The notes: generated by a model not told the origin, from the sequence alone. 64,000 nt of DNA from Amyelois transitella (GCF_032362555.1 NC_083507.1:2235001-2299000); one strand, 5' to 3'; counted from the stretch's first letter, positions 45,801-56,672 are shown. Numbers and translations: made by a program.

Positions 45801-45951
45801 CAAAGAGGTGGAAGTGGGGGGCAGCTTCGGCTCCAACACAGCATTGGCGCTGGCGCTGGTCAGGCCCCCCTCCGCCCCACAGCAGCCCTGCCAGCTCGTG
45901 CTGACTGCTCCTGACGCTACCGCCTTCACCGTCAGACTCATTGACGTCAAG
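30819..45951 (+). CDS. Candidate secreted or membrane protein, first two coding exons
   Basis: Exon 1, 30819-30873, starts ATG and encodes the signal-peptide-like MLTGFIVVSLLVFHAIPS before the donor CAG|GTAAGT, phase 1. Exon 2, 45770-45951, has the acceptor TGTCCCCAG, fits phase 1 and encodes LCSSLLCGRTKEVEVGG, then LALALVRPPSAP and PCQLVLTAPDATAFTVRLID, ending at AAG|GTAATT with phase 0. The exon is GC-rich and free of repeats, unlike its surroundings. Joined, they give 79 residues without a stop. The Cys pair and the PCQLVLTAP..FTVRL pattern weakly recall a CUB-like extracellular domain. I do not recognise the protein. Further exons must lie right of 45951, probably outside the window. The 14.9-kb intron is full of mobile elements. 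That the two exons belong to one gene is inferred from phase and signal-peptide logic. Confidence 0.55.
31180..31770. repeat. TACCTA/TAGGTA-rich cryptic simple repeat
   Basis: Dense, irregular runs of ACCTACCTAGGTAGGTAAGT and TAGGTACCTAC in both orientations. No unit is perfectly tandem. Confidence 0.6.
32370..32590 (+). repeat. RTE-type tail repeat, long copy
   Basis: CCGATGCTCTTACGATAAGG, GTGAGGAAACCT, then GGCTCTTCTCCAGAGAGGGG and AACGCCAGGAAGAAGAAGAAA. This is the fullest copy of the repeat seen at 7147, 8800, 12484 and 17541. The GAAGAAGAAG tail matches the end type of the RTE LINE at 58,930. Confidence 0.6.
32682..32733 (-). repeat. ATGT-tailed SINE, tail fragment
   Basis: ACATACATACACATAGTTAC then TTCCTTAAAGGGTAGACAGG: the last 50 bases of the SINE, minus strand. 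Confidence 0.65.
34304..34488 (+). repeat. ATGT-tailed SINE captured inside foldback copy A
   Basis: From AAAGGCGACTAAGGGATAGG to ATATGTATGTAG. The same SINE with the same left junction (AGTG|AAAGGCG) is in copy B, so it was present before the two copies spread. Confidence 0.85.
34519..34590 (+). repeat. tRNA-like segment inside foldback copy A
   Basis: TGGTCCAGTGGTTAGCGC resembles an A box and GAGTTCGAGTCCC a B box, spaced as in tRNA. The arms do not fold into a full cloverleaf, so this is a pseudo-tRNA or SINE head, not a tRNA gene. Confidence 0.6.
35732..35901 (-). repeat. ATGT-tailed SINE, partial copy
   Basis: Minus strand: ACATACATACATATCATCAC, GCGGGGTAGATAGAGCC, GAATCCCATGTTTATAAGCC. 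Confidence 0.8.
36377..37443. mobile_element. Long-inverted-repeat foldback element C (1,067 bp), relative of A and B
   Basis: Left arm 36377-36627 and right arm 37193-37443 (251 bp each) differ at only a few positions. An inner inverted pair follows (36628-36673 with 36965-37011). The ends GAGCAAGAGCCC and GCCCAAGAGCCC match those of copies A and B, and TA flanks both sides (36375-36376 and 37444-37445). GTCTGGC/GCCAGAC motifs recur in arms and centre. There is no ORF. The sequence from 36721 starts TTAGGGATGTGAC with AATCGAT, a hAT-MITE-like left end embedded in the centre. Confidence 0.88.
37480..37655 (+). repeat. Stem-loop repeat, 3' half
   Basis: ACCGCTTCTTCTGCACTGACGC, GTCAACCAATGTTGTGAAAC and AATGATGTCCTATAAATAAC match 9780-9892. 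Confidence 0.65.
37743..37945 (-). mobile_element. Helitron-like miniature element, 203 bp
   Basis: On the minus strand it starts TCCTACTAATATTATAAATG after an A and ends GCGGGCGGCGTCTAG before a T. It has the same length as the inverted partner at 38178-38380. No ORF. Confidence 0.75.
38178..38380 (+). mobile_element. Helitron-like miniature element, 203 bp, inverted partner
   Basis: Starts TCCTACTAATATTATAAATG after an A and ends GCGGGCGGCCTCTAG before a T. Internal AAACAGCTTAACCG and CCGGAGTTCCCGCGGGATT match the copy at 37743-37945. Confidence 0.75.
38395..38564 (+). repeat. Further Helitron-like 3' end
   Basis: ATTTTTATCGGTGTGTGG.. to GTGACGCGGCTAG just before TT. The 3' end fits the CTAG|T rule, but the 5' end is uncertain. 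Confidence 0.4.
38565..43300. other. Intronic or intergenic stretch without supported genes
   Basis: AT-rich. Several open frames of 60-90 codons occur (for example a hydrophobic one at 39216-39485), but none has recognisable motifs or convincing splice context. I see no catalogued repeat in most of it. Confidence 0.5.
43320..43465 (+). repeat. LINE 3'-end fragment
   Basis: CCCAAAGGTTGACTGGAAGA, then TAGCGATAAGTCCGCC and a GTGCAATAAAGAT end. This looks like the 3' UTR of a lepidopteran CR1- or Jockey-type LINE; the assignment is from memory of such ends. Confidence 0.5.
45345..45609 (-). repeat. tRNA-derived SINE
   Basis: On the minus strand a tRNA-like head (45609-45538) carries a good A box TGGCGCAGCGGTAGTGC and a perfect B box GGTTCGAATCC. 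A body of about 150 bp follows, ending in TTATTTATTTAT-type sequence (plus strand 45349-45380). It is distinct from the ATGT-tailed SINE. It lies about 160 bp before the candidate exon at 45770. A short CTCAAT repeat on both sides could be the target duplication. Confidence 0.8.
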
Positions 45952-45974
45952 GTAATTAATTAATTGTATCAATT

Positions 45975-46233
45975 GTGCCGTGTGGTTTCCGGCACCAATA
46001 CAAAAAAGAATAGGACCACTCCATCTCTTTCCCATGGATGTCGTAAAAGCCGACTAAGGAGTAGGCTTATAAACTTGGGATTCTGCTTTTAGGCGATGGG
46101 CTAGCAACCTGTCACTATTTGAATCTCAATCCTATCTTAAAGCCAAATAGCTGAACGTGGCCTATCAGTCTTTACAAGACTGTAGGCTCTGTCTACCCCG
46201 CAAGGGATATAGACGTGATTGTATGTATGTATG
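45975..46233 (+). repeat. ATGT-tailed SINE, full length with target duplication
   Basis: From GTGCCGTGTGGTTTCCGGC to TGTATGTATG, flanked by the 11-bp repeat TTGTATCAATT at 45964-45974 and 46234-46244. It starts 24 bp after the donor site of the candidate exon ending at 45951. Confidence 0.92.
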
Positions 46234-46286
46234 TTGTATCAATTCTATTCTTCGAAAAAATCCATTGCTATAGTTTTAGTTGCATT

Positions 46287-46457
46287 GGGTAGGCAAACTT
46301 GGGATTCATCTTGTAGGTCATTAGCTAGCAAACTCTCACTATTTGAATCTTAATTCCATATTGGAGCCATACAGCTGAGCGTAGCCTTTCAGTCTTTTCG
46401 AGATTTTTGGCTCTGCTACCCCATGAGGGATATAGACGTGGTTATATGTATGTATGT
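46287..46457 (+). repeat. ATGT-tailed SINE, older copy
   Basis: GGCAAACTTGGGATTCATC.. to GGATATAGACGTGGTTATAT plus tail; 5'-truncated and diverged. Confidence 0.75.
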
Positions 46458-46485
46458 TATAAGTACGATCTCAATTATTTTATTA

Positions 46486-47342
46486 CTAGCTGACCCGCGC
46501 AACTTCGTTTGCGTGTATCCCGCTACTTCGACAAATACAGTCAACGCACCAACACATATTGGATACTAATTTTCAATTCACAATAACTTCTCTTTCCCTT
46601 AACCGCGTTTAAAATATTAAAATGTTTTTTGGTTTCTGTGACTCTTCTTTGATCGCCCCCCCTATCAGTTTTTGGAAAAAATATTTAAGTAATGTACAGA
46701 TTTTTTTTTGTCTTATATGTATAGATCAAAGTCGTAGTACCTACTTTTTAATATTATTTATTTTTTATGTACCGTTTTTATAGGGACGCTGCCCCCGCCG
46801 CAATACTAATATCGTGATATCTCCTAAACTATATGTCTAAATAACACACTGTAAACTGCAAAAATAATCTAAATTAAATGCTCGTGATGATGAACTTACT
46901 TATTTTGATAAGGATATATGTATTATTGGTTATATCACCAGTTAAACATCACCCAACGAATTAAATGTTTTTTTAATACAGAAAAGTAGTTTTTGTGACT
47001 TAAATAAAAAAGCTGGATATATGTCATCGCGGACTTTTTTGTAGAACTAATAAAGACCAATGTTTTTGCTATACATTGTTCTTACTTGTATCCAACGGTA
47101 TAAGCGGCGCACGCACAAATGCAATCTTCAATTAGATTTTTTTTCTGACTTCTTGGACATAAATCGCTATAACTCAGCTAATATAGTTTCAATGTATTTC
47201 AATTATATATAAAAACCTGTCGGAGAAAATACTCTTTCTATTAGTGAAAACCGCATCAAAATCCGTTGCGTAGTTTTAAAGTTTTATGCATACGAAGGGA
47301 CTACAGACAAAATGGGCGACTTTGTTTTATACTATGTAGTGA
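46486..47342 (-). mobile_element. Helitron-like element, 857 bp
   Basis: On the minus strand it starts TCACTACATAGTATAAAAC after an A and ends GCGCGGGTCAGCTAG before a T. The first 100 bases match the 184-bp copies at 7575 and 9965, so those are likely internally deleted relatives. No Rep/helicase ORF, so non-autonomous. Confidence 0.75.
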
Positions 47343-47482
47343 TGATATCAATTATTATCTGTCAATAAAGTCGAACACTGAACGCATGAAACAGCCAAAT
47401 ATTAAATGAAGCTTGCATCATCTTCGGGTCTTCCCATACCTGAGGGGAGTCGGAGTAGATTGGTCAGGGCTCTTCAATGGCA

Positions 47483-48145
47483 TCATCGCTGCCTACGACT
47501 GTAGGCAGGTCGATGGGGCGGCGCGGCCTGGGTCTTCACGACTTCACTGGGAGTTCCCATCGGCGGCGGTGGGTACGGTACGTGGCTGTATGATGACCTT
47601 GCCCTCTCAAACATCTTCGTGGCCAGCCGGGCCACGAAGTCGTCTAGGCTCTCCCACTTCAGGTCCCTGAGGATCGTCGAGTTCCTCACGTAGCGCGGGG
47701 CTCCGACGACTGCTCTGAGACTTTGGTTTTCTTGGGCTCTGAGTCTTCTCCTGTTGGTCTCAGAGCAGTATGCGTACCACGCCGGGGCCGCGCACGTGAG
47801 GCAGGTTCTGACGTACGTTTGGTAGATCCCGAGCTTCGTCCTCAGGGGGAGGCTGGAGGAGAGAACTGCGTAAAGTCTCCCCCTGGCTGCCTTGGAATAC
47901 GCCAAGACGTCTCCAACATGTTGCTTGAAAGTGAGACGCCGGTCGATGGTCACTCCCAGGTATTTGACGTGCGGCCGCCACGGCACCGATTCGCCGAGCA
48001 GTCGCAGTGGAGGCGGCTGGGGTCTTGTCCCCGTCACGATTGCTTGAGTCTTTCCGACGTTTACCGAGAGCCTCCATTTGGAGAGCCAGCCCGGGAGAGC
48101 ATCCAGTGTGAGCTGCAGCCTCTTAACGGCGTACAGCGAGCGCAT
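47483..48145 (-). pseudogene. Jockey-like LINE reverse transcriptase fragment
   Basis: 220-codon minus-strand frame with LQLTLDALPGWLSKWRLSVN, VNVGKTQAIVTG, VKYLGVTIDRRLTFKQHV and RLRAQENQSLRAVVGAPRYVRN, typical of the region after the RT palm in Jockey/R1-type LINEs. The catalytic YADD part and everything upstream are missing. It is GC-rich (over 55 per cent by eye) in AT-rich surroundings. Related sequence may extend to about 48235 and down to about 47405. Confidence 0.85.
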
Positions 48146-48569
48146 GGGTGAAGCTTGCGCTCGCCTCCCGCCTCTTTTCTACCCTGCCGCCGCGAGCCGC
48201 GTCGAGCGCGGCAACCGTTGCGCAAAAATAATCCTTATAGCATGATTCAGCATTGACATTTACGCGATGGCTTGCTAGCGTTTTTAATTTCATGTATAAG
48301 TTTAGTGTTTCTATACCGATTTCGATGATTCTTTTTTTATTGAATAGGTACTTATACTTATTAACTTTTAAGAATTACGAATGAGTGTTGTTGTTGGTTG
48401 TGTTATTGGTATTATAAACGTCAGAGTAAAGAAATATAATCAGAAATCTCCGAACTGCTATGCTATTAGGAGTTATTGTGAGTGAACCATAAAAGATAGA
48501 CTTATGCTGTCTTGGGATATTTTTTTAATAATTTTATGAAGAATATTTTCGTAATATATGATTTCGCTG

Positions 48570-48925
48570 TAGCTTTAACCATTAAGGCTGCACACGCGAC
48601 GGAAGCTTAAAAAATCAAGTAACTTCTCCTGTTTTCCCAACATTTCCTTTCACTGCTCTGCTCCTACTGATTGTATCGTAATGAAAAATGTACTATAACC
48701 TGCTCAGGAGTACGAAGAATAACTGTATTAAGTTTTGTTAAAATCCGTCAAGTAGTTTTCGTTTCTATAAAGAACATACAGACAGACAGACAGACAGACA
48801 AAAATTTTACTGATTGCATTTTTGGCATCAGTATCGATCACTAATCACCCCCTGATAGTTATTTTGAAAATATATTCCATGTACAGAATTGACCTCTCTA
48901 CAGATTTATTATAAGTATAGATAGA
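48570..48925 (+). repeat. LINE 3'-end repeat with (GACA)n
   Basis: AAAATCCGTCAAGTAGTTTTCG, a (GACA)5 run at 48779-48800, then AAAATTTTACTGATTGC and ATTATAAGTATAGATAGAT. It resembles the noncoding 3' end of a lepidopteran LINE; family unassigned. Confidence 0.5.
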
Positions 48926-49737
48926 TTTAGATAGGTACTGTCTGAATTGAAACTATGTATTTGTGTCTGGATTGTGTGCGTACTAATTTCTGAGCCACTA
49001 CAGCAGCTAGTTCAGCCAGTGATATAATATTGTCTGGAAGATCGAACCCGGCCATCGGTAGATTGTTTTTATTGAATGCATTTTTCACTTTTGAGTTTTT
49101 ACCTTTCTTGATTCTGTTGTCTCAATTTTAGTGTTTTATTGACGCGAGAATAACGGTTATGGCAAGAGTGTCTACATGACTTAAATATTTTAATTGTAAA
49201 CGTTTCATTCAGTATCAGCATTCTTGTGGTTTGAGGGTAAAACACTCAATCGACGCTGTGGTTTGAGATCGTGCTTGACATAAATATTATAAACAGTAAT
49301 TTGAATTATTCACACTTCTGTGAATACAAATTACTATTGATTTGCTGTTTCTTTTCTCTCACATAAAAGTAGGTATTATTTATTTTAGCATTCATGTTTT
49401 ACCTTCAATGTCCGCGTATTCACAAAGACAGCATTTAAAAAAAAACTTGCGAATGGCAACCACATTTGTTAAATTAATTACTTAGTTAGTATTCGTGTCA
49501 TTTATTTGCCTTCTACAACACTCACAGAAATGTGAGATGCATTGACTATCAAATTAGCGTTATCAGTCATTAATTTACCAAACAAAATTGCATAAAATCC
49601 ATTAGGCGCACCGAGTAAAACTAGTTAAGGAACACGTTTTCGTCACATTTGCAAAATTTCCGTTGCGTCAGTTGCATTTTACAGGACGGCAAGGTCGTGT
49701 GTTTTTCATTTAATTTGATAACATGCTTATTGATTAA

Positions 49738-50002
49738 TACATACATACATACATATTATCACGTCTATATCCCTTGCGGGTTAGACAGAGCCAACAGTCT
49801 TGAAAAGACTGATAGGCCACGTTCAGTTATTTGGCTAAATGATAGAATTGAGATTCAAATAGTGACAGGTTGCTAGCCCATCGCCTAAAATAAATAATCT
49901 CAAGTTTGCAAGCCAATCCCTTAGTCGCCTTTTACGACATCCATGGGAAAAAGATGGAGTGGTCCTATTCTTTTTTGTATTGGTGCCGGGAACCACACGG
50001 CA
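49738..50002 (-). repeat. ATGT-tailed SINE, full length
   Basis: Minus strand, from the head (CCGGGAACCACACGGCA on the plus strand) to the tail ATACATACATACATACAT. A flanking duplication is not clear. Confidence 0.88.
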
Positions 50003-50083
50003 ACTTATTAACTTTGTTCAAATAATCGTTAGAAAATGAAAAGACTTCAGATCCTAATTGATTTGTTTTCACAATTTCTGTCC

Positions 50084-50211
50084 AGGCTTCTTGTGATTTA
50101 GGCGATAGGCTTAGCAAGCAGTTAACATTTAAATCTCAATTCTATCATTAAGCCAAACTAATCGTGGCCTTCTAAGACTCTTGGCTCTGTCTATCCCAAG
50201 AGGAAGACGAT
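50084..50211 (+). repeat. ATGT-tailed SINE, degraded copy
   Basis: TTTAGGCGATAGGCTTAGCAAG, ATCTCAATTCTATCATTAAG and GGCTCTGTCTATCCC remain; the tail is lost. Confidence 0.65.
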
Positions 50212-52600
50212 GCGCCTGCCTATTTTAGACACTGAAACATAGATATATGGTAAGGTGACATTAACCTCTTTATGCGTTCGTTGTTATTATGATCACGAAT
50301 AGCTGCAGTTTTTCCTCTAATAAGTAATGAGTCGTGGGAAAAATTAGATTGCTTTATCTTAAAGAAATATCTTTTGATCCACATAGTACTTGTATCATAA
50401 TTTTAAATTGGTTGCTAGCCGCAAGGTCGGAGTTAAGAAAAGACAACATGTTAATTATTATACATTTTCTGAACTGAATTGGCTAAACTTTTACGTTGTC
50501 GAGACTGCGCTTGCTTTAAGATTTTTTATAAAAAGAAGTTAAAAGTTTATATTCTTGTATTGGGAGGAACGAGAAAATCCACTGCGTTATCAATTAGGTA
50601 CTTTACTAATCTTTAAACTGTTTGAAAATAGATTCTTCAATGTATTGTAAAGTCTTTTTCAAATCAAGTAATGTTTATTCTGTCCCTTGTTCAATATTTT
50701 AAACGGCATTAGTTAGATAATTAATTTTTTGCATACAAAAATACAGGAAAGATTCTGAGAAAAACATTTTCTTACTAACTTACCGAATGCATGACTTCAA
50801 AGTCATAAGGCATAGTCACGATTACGAAGATTTATTCCACATTTGTCTGATATAGTTTTGCTCCACAAAATGTGATGAGTTGTGTTCACACTATGATCAT
50901 TGAGCTACTGTTGTGTGTCGTCTGCAGAAGATCAGAACTAATCCTAAGTTAGGTTAAAAATCTTAAAGAGAGGTTATGATTCCACGGATCTCATGTCTTT
51001 GGAGAATATCCCAACTTTCATAAATATATTTTCTGCGGACCATAAAGCAATCTTGACTAAATCAACATCTTAAGCATCTGTTGGTGCATCTGACGGAAAA
51101 ATGTGTTGAATTATGACTGTTATTATTACGTTACAAAGCCCAAGACCAAATCGAATCGATTGGATACATTTAATTTGTTTGAGCTCTTATCACATGATGT
51201 TATTGTGAGTCATGTTTCGTATTTTCATTGCGATTTTAAGCGGATTATCCGTATCGGCACTCAAATATTTCCTCTTTCAAATTAAATCATTTTCAGGCCA
51301 TAAAATGATGAAAATGAAATTTTAAGTTTTTTGAAAGTTTTCAATAGTTAAGTCAAGACGCATTTGAGGTCGTTCAACCTTCAGAAAAGTGATTTTCGGC
51401 TACATAGTGCCAAAATTTAATTATTACCTTTGCATGTACTTATTTGACAAAAAAAAAATGGAAATCAGTACAAGTGTATGCATGTCGAAATTACGTTACA
51501 AAATATCAAAAGAAATTTGTGTGTTGATGTTAGCTCTATTTCAAAGTTCATACAAATAATCTAGGGTTCCCCTTAGGACAAAGCACCACGAGATTACTGC
51601 AACCCATTTGATGCAATAAGGAAGTGTCATTATAAATGCATTCGAGCCGTAAACAATGTGGAATAACAATAACTCGTTTATGATACGCAATCTTCCGAAC
51701 ATACATACCGTACAACTAGTTACTTTTATGTACGATCGCGTTCATATCTGCAGTCATAGTTTTAAAATTCTTACGGGTTAAAATAGCGTGCACTGTGGTT
51801 CCACAAGATACACACACACATGCATAATTAAAAAGAATAAATATTCCATCAAATGAATACGGTCTTTAATACCAATGATTACTAAGTAAAACAGTTTATT
51901 ATTCTATGACATATAACATAACAAAACAGAAAGAGACGGTAATCAACGATGGCCGAACTGGGCCCGATAATTGTCGATCGAGATATCGTCGTCTCTCATT
52001 ATTTGCAAAAGATTTGCCTATAGAGGGAAGCCTGCGACTGCCAGACTTATGTCATTTCAATAAGGTTGAAAGTTTGTCTGCACACGACCCTAACATAGGT
52101 AGTGGTTCCTTTGAAAGTTATTGGGTAGCAATTTTATTACTTCGTGTGAGCAAGTGAGATCTAAGATATATTAGATAATCTCGCTTGCTCACTCGGTTAT
52201 TCTAGTTACAAGCGTTACTTGGATTCCGAAGTTATTCAAGGAATATTTTTTTGTCAATTAAAAAAAATTTACTGTTACTTACAATTTTTAATGTTTCAAG
52301 GTGCCATTTGAACTAAGTAACTGACTGACTAACTAACTGATATCTAAGAATTACAATAACGGGTCTTCAAACACGGAAATCAGCAAGAAATATTAAACAA
52401 GAGGGAGCAAAATAAAACATTCAATAATTAAAATTAGTAAATTTTATTGAAACAGTTTACCTATAGTTTTGTTTACATATTGTTGATTATATAAAGCTAT
52501 ACATACAGCATATTACACTAATTGTATCATCTACTTATCTCCTGTTATTAAGGTTACAGCTTAATTATTCGTTTTCATAAAGAAAAGATATTGAAGCTGT
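50212..52600. other. Stretch without supported genes
   Basis: AT-rich unique-looking sequence. The only structure I note is the hairpin at 52146-52192. Confidence 0.5.
52146..52192. repeat. Perfect-looking hairpin
   Basis: GTGAGCAAGTGAGAT pairs with ATCTCGCTTGCTCAC across an AT-rich loop, a 16-bp stem with one mismatch. Function unknown. Confidence 0.7.
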
Positions 52601-52614
52601 CCTTAAAATACTAT

Positions 52615-53030
52615 CTAAGTAATTAGTAATTTTAATATAAACTGGCAGAACCTTTCACGCACTATATGGACTCGATGCACAGGGCAGTTGTCTTGCACAA
52701 ATGATATTGTTGGCATATCATCAATCGGATAAATACACCGCACAGTTGGTAACATGGTTTCTTCTAGCACTTGCACATAATGAGCAGCTGTAGCGCGTCC
52801 TGCTATCCACACCTGGGGGCCAATCGCGGTAAATTTAATGTTCCCTAGGTCCAGCAGCACTCATCCAGCGCCAACTGTTCCGCAAATGTTCAGGTCGGTA
52901 TGAAGCCATTATTTTCGTACTGTTCCACCATGGATCTCCGCTGTGTGGCGTGTCGCTGTGTTGTTAAAGCGGACGACGGTCGCTGCGCGGTCGACTTTTT
53001 ACACTACCCTCTTCTTGATGGCGCGATTCC
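52615..53030 (-). pseudogene. Tc1-like transposase fragment, frameshifted
   Basis: The minus-strand frame from 52860 to 52615 reads LLDLGNIKFTAIGPQVWIAG, AAHYVQVLEETMLPTVRCIY and the DDE-type box FVQDNCPVHR. Upstream, in another frame, RNSWRWMSAAGP (about 52880-52850) recalls the preceding WGWMSAGGP-type segment of Tc1/mariner-like transposases, so at least one frameshift lies near 52860. The N-terminal HTH part and terminal inverted repeats were not found. Confidence 0.75.
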
Positions 53031-53039
53031 CAACGGTTC

Positions 53040-55590
53040 ACCGCTTGTTGTTTATTGTGTTATTTGTGTGAATGTGTGAGTGATAGCGGTGACTGCAAGC
53101 TATAAAGTTTTGCGAACTATGACTGCAATTATGAACGCGACCGTACATAACAATGGAAAGGCACTTGGCATCAGCTGACAATCGCTAATTTGGTCTTGTT
53201 AAAACGCCCTGTGGGACCATTCGCGGACTTCGGCATTTGTATCATCAGAGCTCTCCTTCAGAACCAAACAGATAGAAAGAGAGAAAGGATTGCCTTAATT
53301 GTTTACTGATCACATCGCTTGTTCCTTCAATTTGTTGCCAATCTATTAAATTGCATCGAATATCTTCCTAAAAGTTCCATGCGGACTGCAGACTGGTTGT
53401 ATAATGCCGAGGTTGATATCATTTGCATGCCCTGCAACAAGTTGCACCGCACATAGTATTCTCAAAAAGTATAACATTGTCCGTGAGGTCTTTGACATAA
53501 CAGTGGTTAGGGGTAATGATGGAAATAATTAGCTATAGGAAGACTCTAAAAAAGAAGCTATCAGTTTAACGGTGTGAAGGTTGTGGGTGAACGACCCTTG
53601 AGTTGCTTTACAGTTGCGCAGGATTATACTGGGTCAGTTATTGGCTTCAAAGTTTAAGTAAAGACTGAAATATCTGTGCTTGAAACTTTTCATGACATAC
53701 ATACATAGCGTTAAAAGATTTCGAAATGCTTTCATCGGTTTGTTGGGTTTCACTAAATTCATGAATTTTTTAATCGGTGATAAGAAGTTGACCTTGTAGG
53801 ATGTCAGGAGGAACATTTGCAACGGATTTTGTGAGATTGTTTGCAAATATAATTATTTGCTGTAAGTCATTACATTTGTTAAATAAAACGTACATAGAAT
53901 TAATTGAATAACACGTGTATTGTAGACCAACTTGAGGAAATTAATCTGATGTAGGTAATGGAATTTAATTACAGTTTGAAGATTTGTTTACAACTCAGAA
54001 TAATATCATATCGGTATCAAAAGTTAAAATGATTTTTTTATGAATCCTTATTTAAGAAAATTATTTAATCTCTAACATTATACTTCATGTTAGTAACACC
54101 TTTTTTGTTGTTAAGCTCGACTCCACCATGTCACGATTAAGACTTTATTTTGCGAATTATTCCTTGAGACCCTGAGAGACCCTGAAGCCATTGTTAATTT
54201 TAGACCTTCGACGCCAAAACCGTAAAGTTCTACGCCAGATTTGTTTTTCTTTGGCTACAATATTATTATGGCCATAAAATTGAATGAGTCACGTAATCAC
54301 GTAACTTTAACGTTGATCTAAGTAATTCGATTTGGACGGGTGCTATAAACATTGTACTTAAAGTACTTACGGTTTAATGTGATTTGTTACTGTTGAGCGA
54401 CCTTGCATAACAATAATATAGTATATAATAGCTATATGCAAAGGTAGGTTTGTTGGTATATTTTTGTATTACTTTATGTATCTAAAAATTGTATTTATGA
54501 AAGGTTTCATTTTCGGAATGAAACTTTACTTGCGCCAAAGTCGATCAGTGTGATTTGTTCGTAATTTTTTATTTATTAGTTTTCAAGGTGGATGCACGAA
54601 TGTTCCAGTTTCTCTACATTTCGTCTCAATTTTGAAGAAGAACTTCACGTGTTTCGCCTTACCTATATATTTAATCTTTACTTCAAAACACCGGACGGAA
54701 TTAACATATGCGAGGTTTCCTTGGTTACCTTGCAATATTCTGGGTCACTTTGAAAGTTTTGTGACTATTCAATTATTTAATGGTCTTTTGCAGAAACTTA
54801 TATTTTGTCCACCTCTGAATACTTTAAGTGAGGTAGTTGACTAGTTAATTAAATGTCCAACGTCTAATTCTGTCTCGTCATTCAAAGTGGGGAAAAAAAG
54901 AGACGAAAAACCAGTTTCGTTATAAAAAATAGCAAGGACTGGCTTTACCGGTGTCTGTCTGTAGTCTACACCAATTATGTGCAGTTCGCTGTAGACTATT
55001 CTGGAATTATTAAGAGATCAAATTGAACATTCTTTGTCGGAATAATAACTTTAATAGGATCGTTATGGCTCTTTTATCTGATTATTAATTCTTCATCAGT
55101 TGAATCTAGAGGAATAATAAATTCTGTAACAAAGCCCAGTTCTATTAACATTTCATTGGTAGAAATTTGGACAATATTCGTGAAATTTTTTTACTGGTTC
55201 TATATCAGTCGTGTTATCAGGACATGTAAATTTGAAGTTCTAACACAAGAACACTCAATGTCTCATAATTTACATGGGTCCATCCCGTGGCTGATTGCAT
55301 GTGACTACAAGTAAGATGAATTGCATTTGACACGGATGTTACAATAGTTCATGTATGTATGTTCAGTAAAATTGAATAGAAGGATACAAGCTCCAGAAAT
55401 CACATGATTATCAGACTATATTTTTGGAGACTTTCTATCATCATGCGCTTGGTATTCGATTTACCTTACTTCCAGGATTTACTTTTTGTCTTTCACCTTT
55501 TCATCGTGAAGACGCTGTGTCATAATCTCTTTTTCATTTTTATTATTTATTTTTGCTGCAACTTTCTCAATGCAATAAACATCTACCTAA
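53040..55590. other. Stretch without supported genes
   Basis: AT-rich, with no recognised repeat or coding signal apart from the possible 5' continuation of the Tc1-like fragment near 53,000-53,250. Confidence 0.5.
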
Positions 55591-55831
55591 TAATAAGGAG
55601 TAAGGGGGAGAACGGAATTAACATCTTTCCGGCCCCAACAGTCAACCTCACCTGCTCGCGCGGACAAAAATACTTTTCATCCGCGGCGGTTTTTCTCGGA
55701 AGACCGCGGTACTCCCTGCTAGACAACGGACGAGGCAATGGCGACCGAGCAGTGGCGGTATAACCACACACCCAACCAATGGTTGGAAGAGGCTGCAGGA
55801 GCCTGCGGGATTAAATAACCTCAAAAGACTG

Positions 55832-56672
55832 GTGCAGAAGGCAAGGGGAAACCACTGCAACTATTTTCCCGAGAAAATTGTCATGGAAGTAAATACACAA
55901 GAGGTGCTTTTGCCATGCAACCCGCTTAGCAACCGGCGCCGTGCTGCGTCCGGGGCGCGCGGTGAGAAATGGACTACCGGCCTTGCAGAAGTAGGAAACC
56001 AGGCTTCTCATGGAAAATCTGTTACTGGAACATCAGTTAAGCTTCGTAAAATCCAAAAGATAGGAACCTGGAACGTTCGAGGCTTGCTACAACCAGGAAA
56101 ATTGGACATTGTGAGACGAGAGGTGACCCGGTGTGGCTTGAGCATTTGCGGATTGAGCGAAACTCACTGGAAGAACAACGGTCACTTCGTTACTGGTACC
56201 CACACCGTCTACTGCTCTGGAAATGAAAGTGAGAGCCAAAATGGAGTTGCTTTGCTTATTCCAAAACATCTAAATAATTGCGTACTTGGTTACGAACCGG
56301 TAAGCGATCGCATAGTCTCTATGAAACTCAAAGCTCTACCTGTCAACTTGAACATCGTGCAAATATATGCCCCTACTAGCCGATCTACAGAGCAAGATAT
56401 TGAGAGGTTCTATACTCAGTTGCAGATTACCATTGAAAAAATACCCAACAGAGAGCTACTTATTATTTTGGGTGATTTTAATGCAAAAATTGGTACTAAC
56501 GCCCGACAACACAGTGACTCAGTACGGAATTTTGGACTTGGTATGAGAAATGAGAGAGGTGAGAGATTTATGCAGTTCGCAGATGAAAACAACCTGGTAG
56601 TGGCCAACAGTCTATTCCAGCACCATCCTCGTAGATTGTATACTTGGACATCGCCTACTGGACATCGCACAC
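55832..56672 (+). pseudogene. RTE endonuclease domain (AP-endonuclease type)
   Basis: Starts ATG (MEVNTQEVLLPCN) and shows the EEP nuclease residues in order: KIGTWNVRG (Asn), GLSETHW (Glu), VQIYAPT and ILGDFNAKIG (Asp, Asn). After YTWTSPTGHRTQ the frame is wrong and the expected DYILIQ is found one frame over, so there is a frameshift near 56672. The frame's own stop is at 56765-56767. The domain nicks target DNA to prime reverse transcription (family knowledge). Confidence 0.85.

Noticed and set aside
45787..46035. 82-codon minus-strand frame over the candidate exon 45770-45951
   Set aside because: The plus strand has matching splice signals and phase; the minus frame runs into a SINE and is a shadow.
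47723..48151. 142-codon plus-strand frame at 47.7-48.2 kb
   Set aside because: It is the antisense shadow of the Jockey-like RT fragment.
48779..48802. CRISPR-like short direct repeats
   Set aside because: This is a plain (GACA)n microsatellite in a LINE 3' end; no spacers.
51906..52157. 83-codon plus-strand frame ending near the hairpin
   Set aside because: No recognisable motif and no codon or splice evidence.
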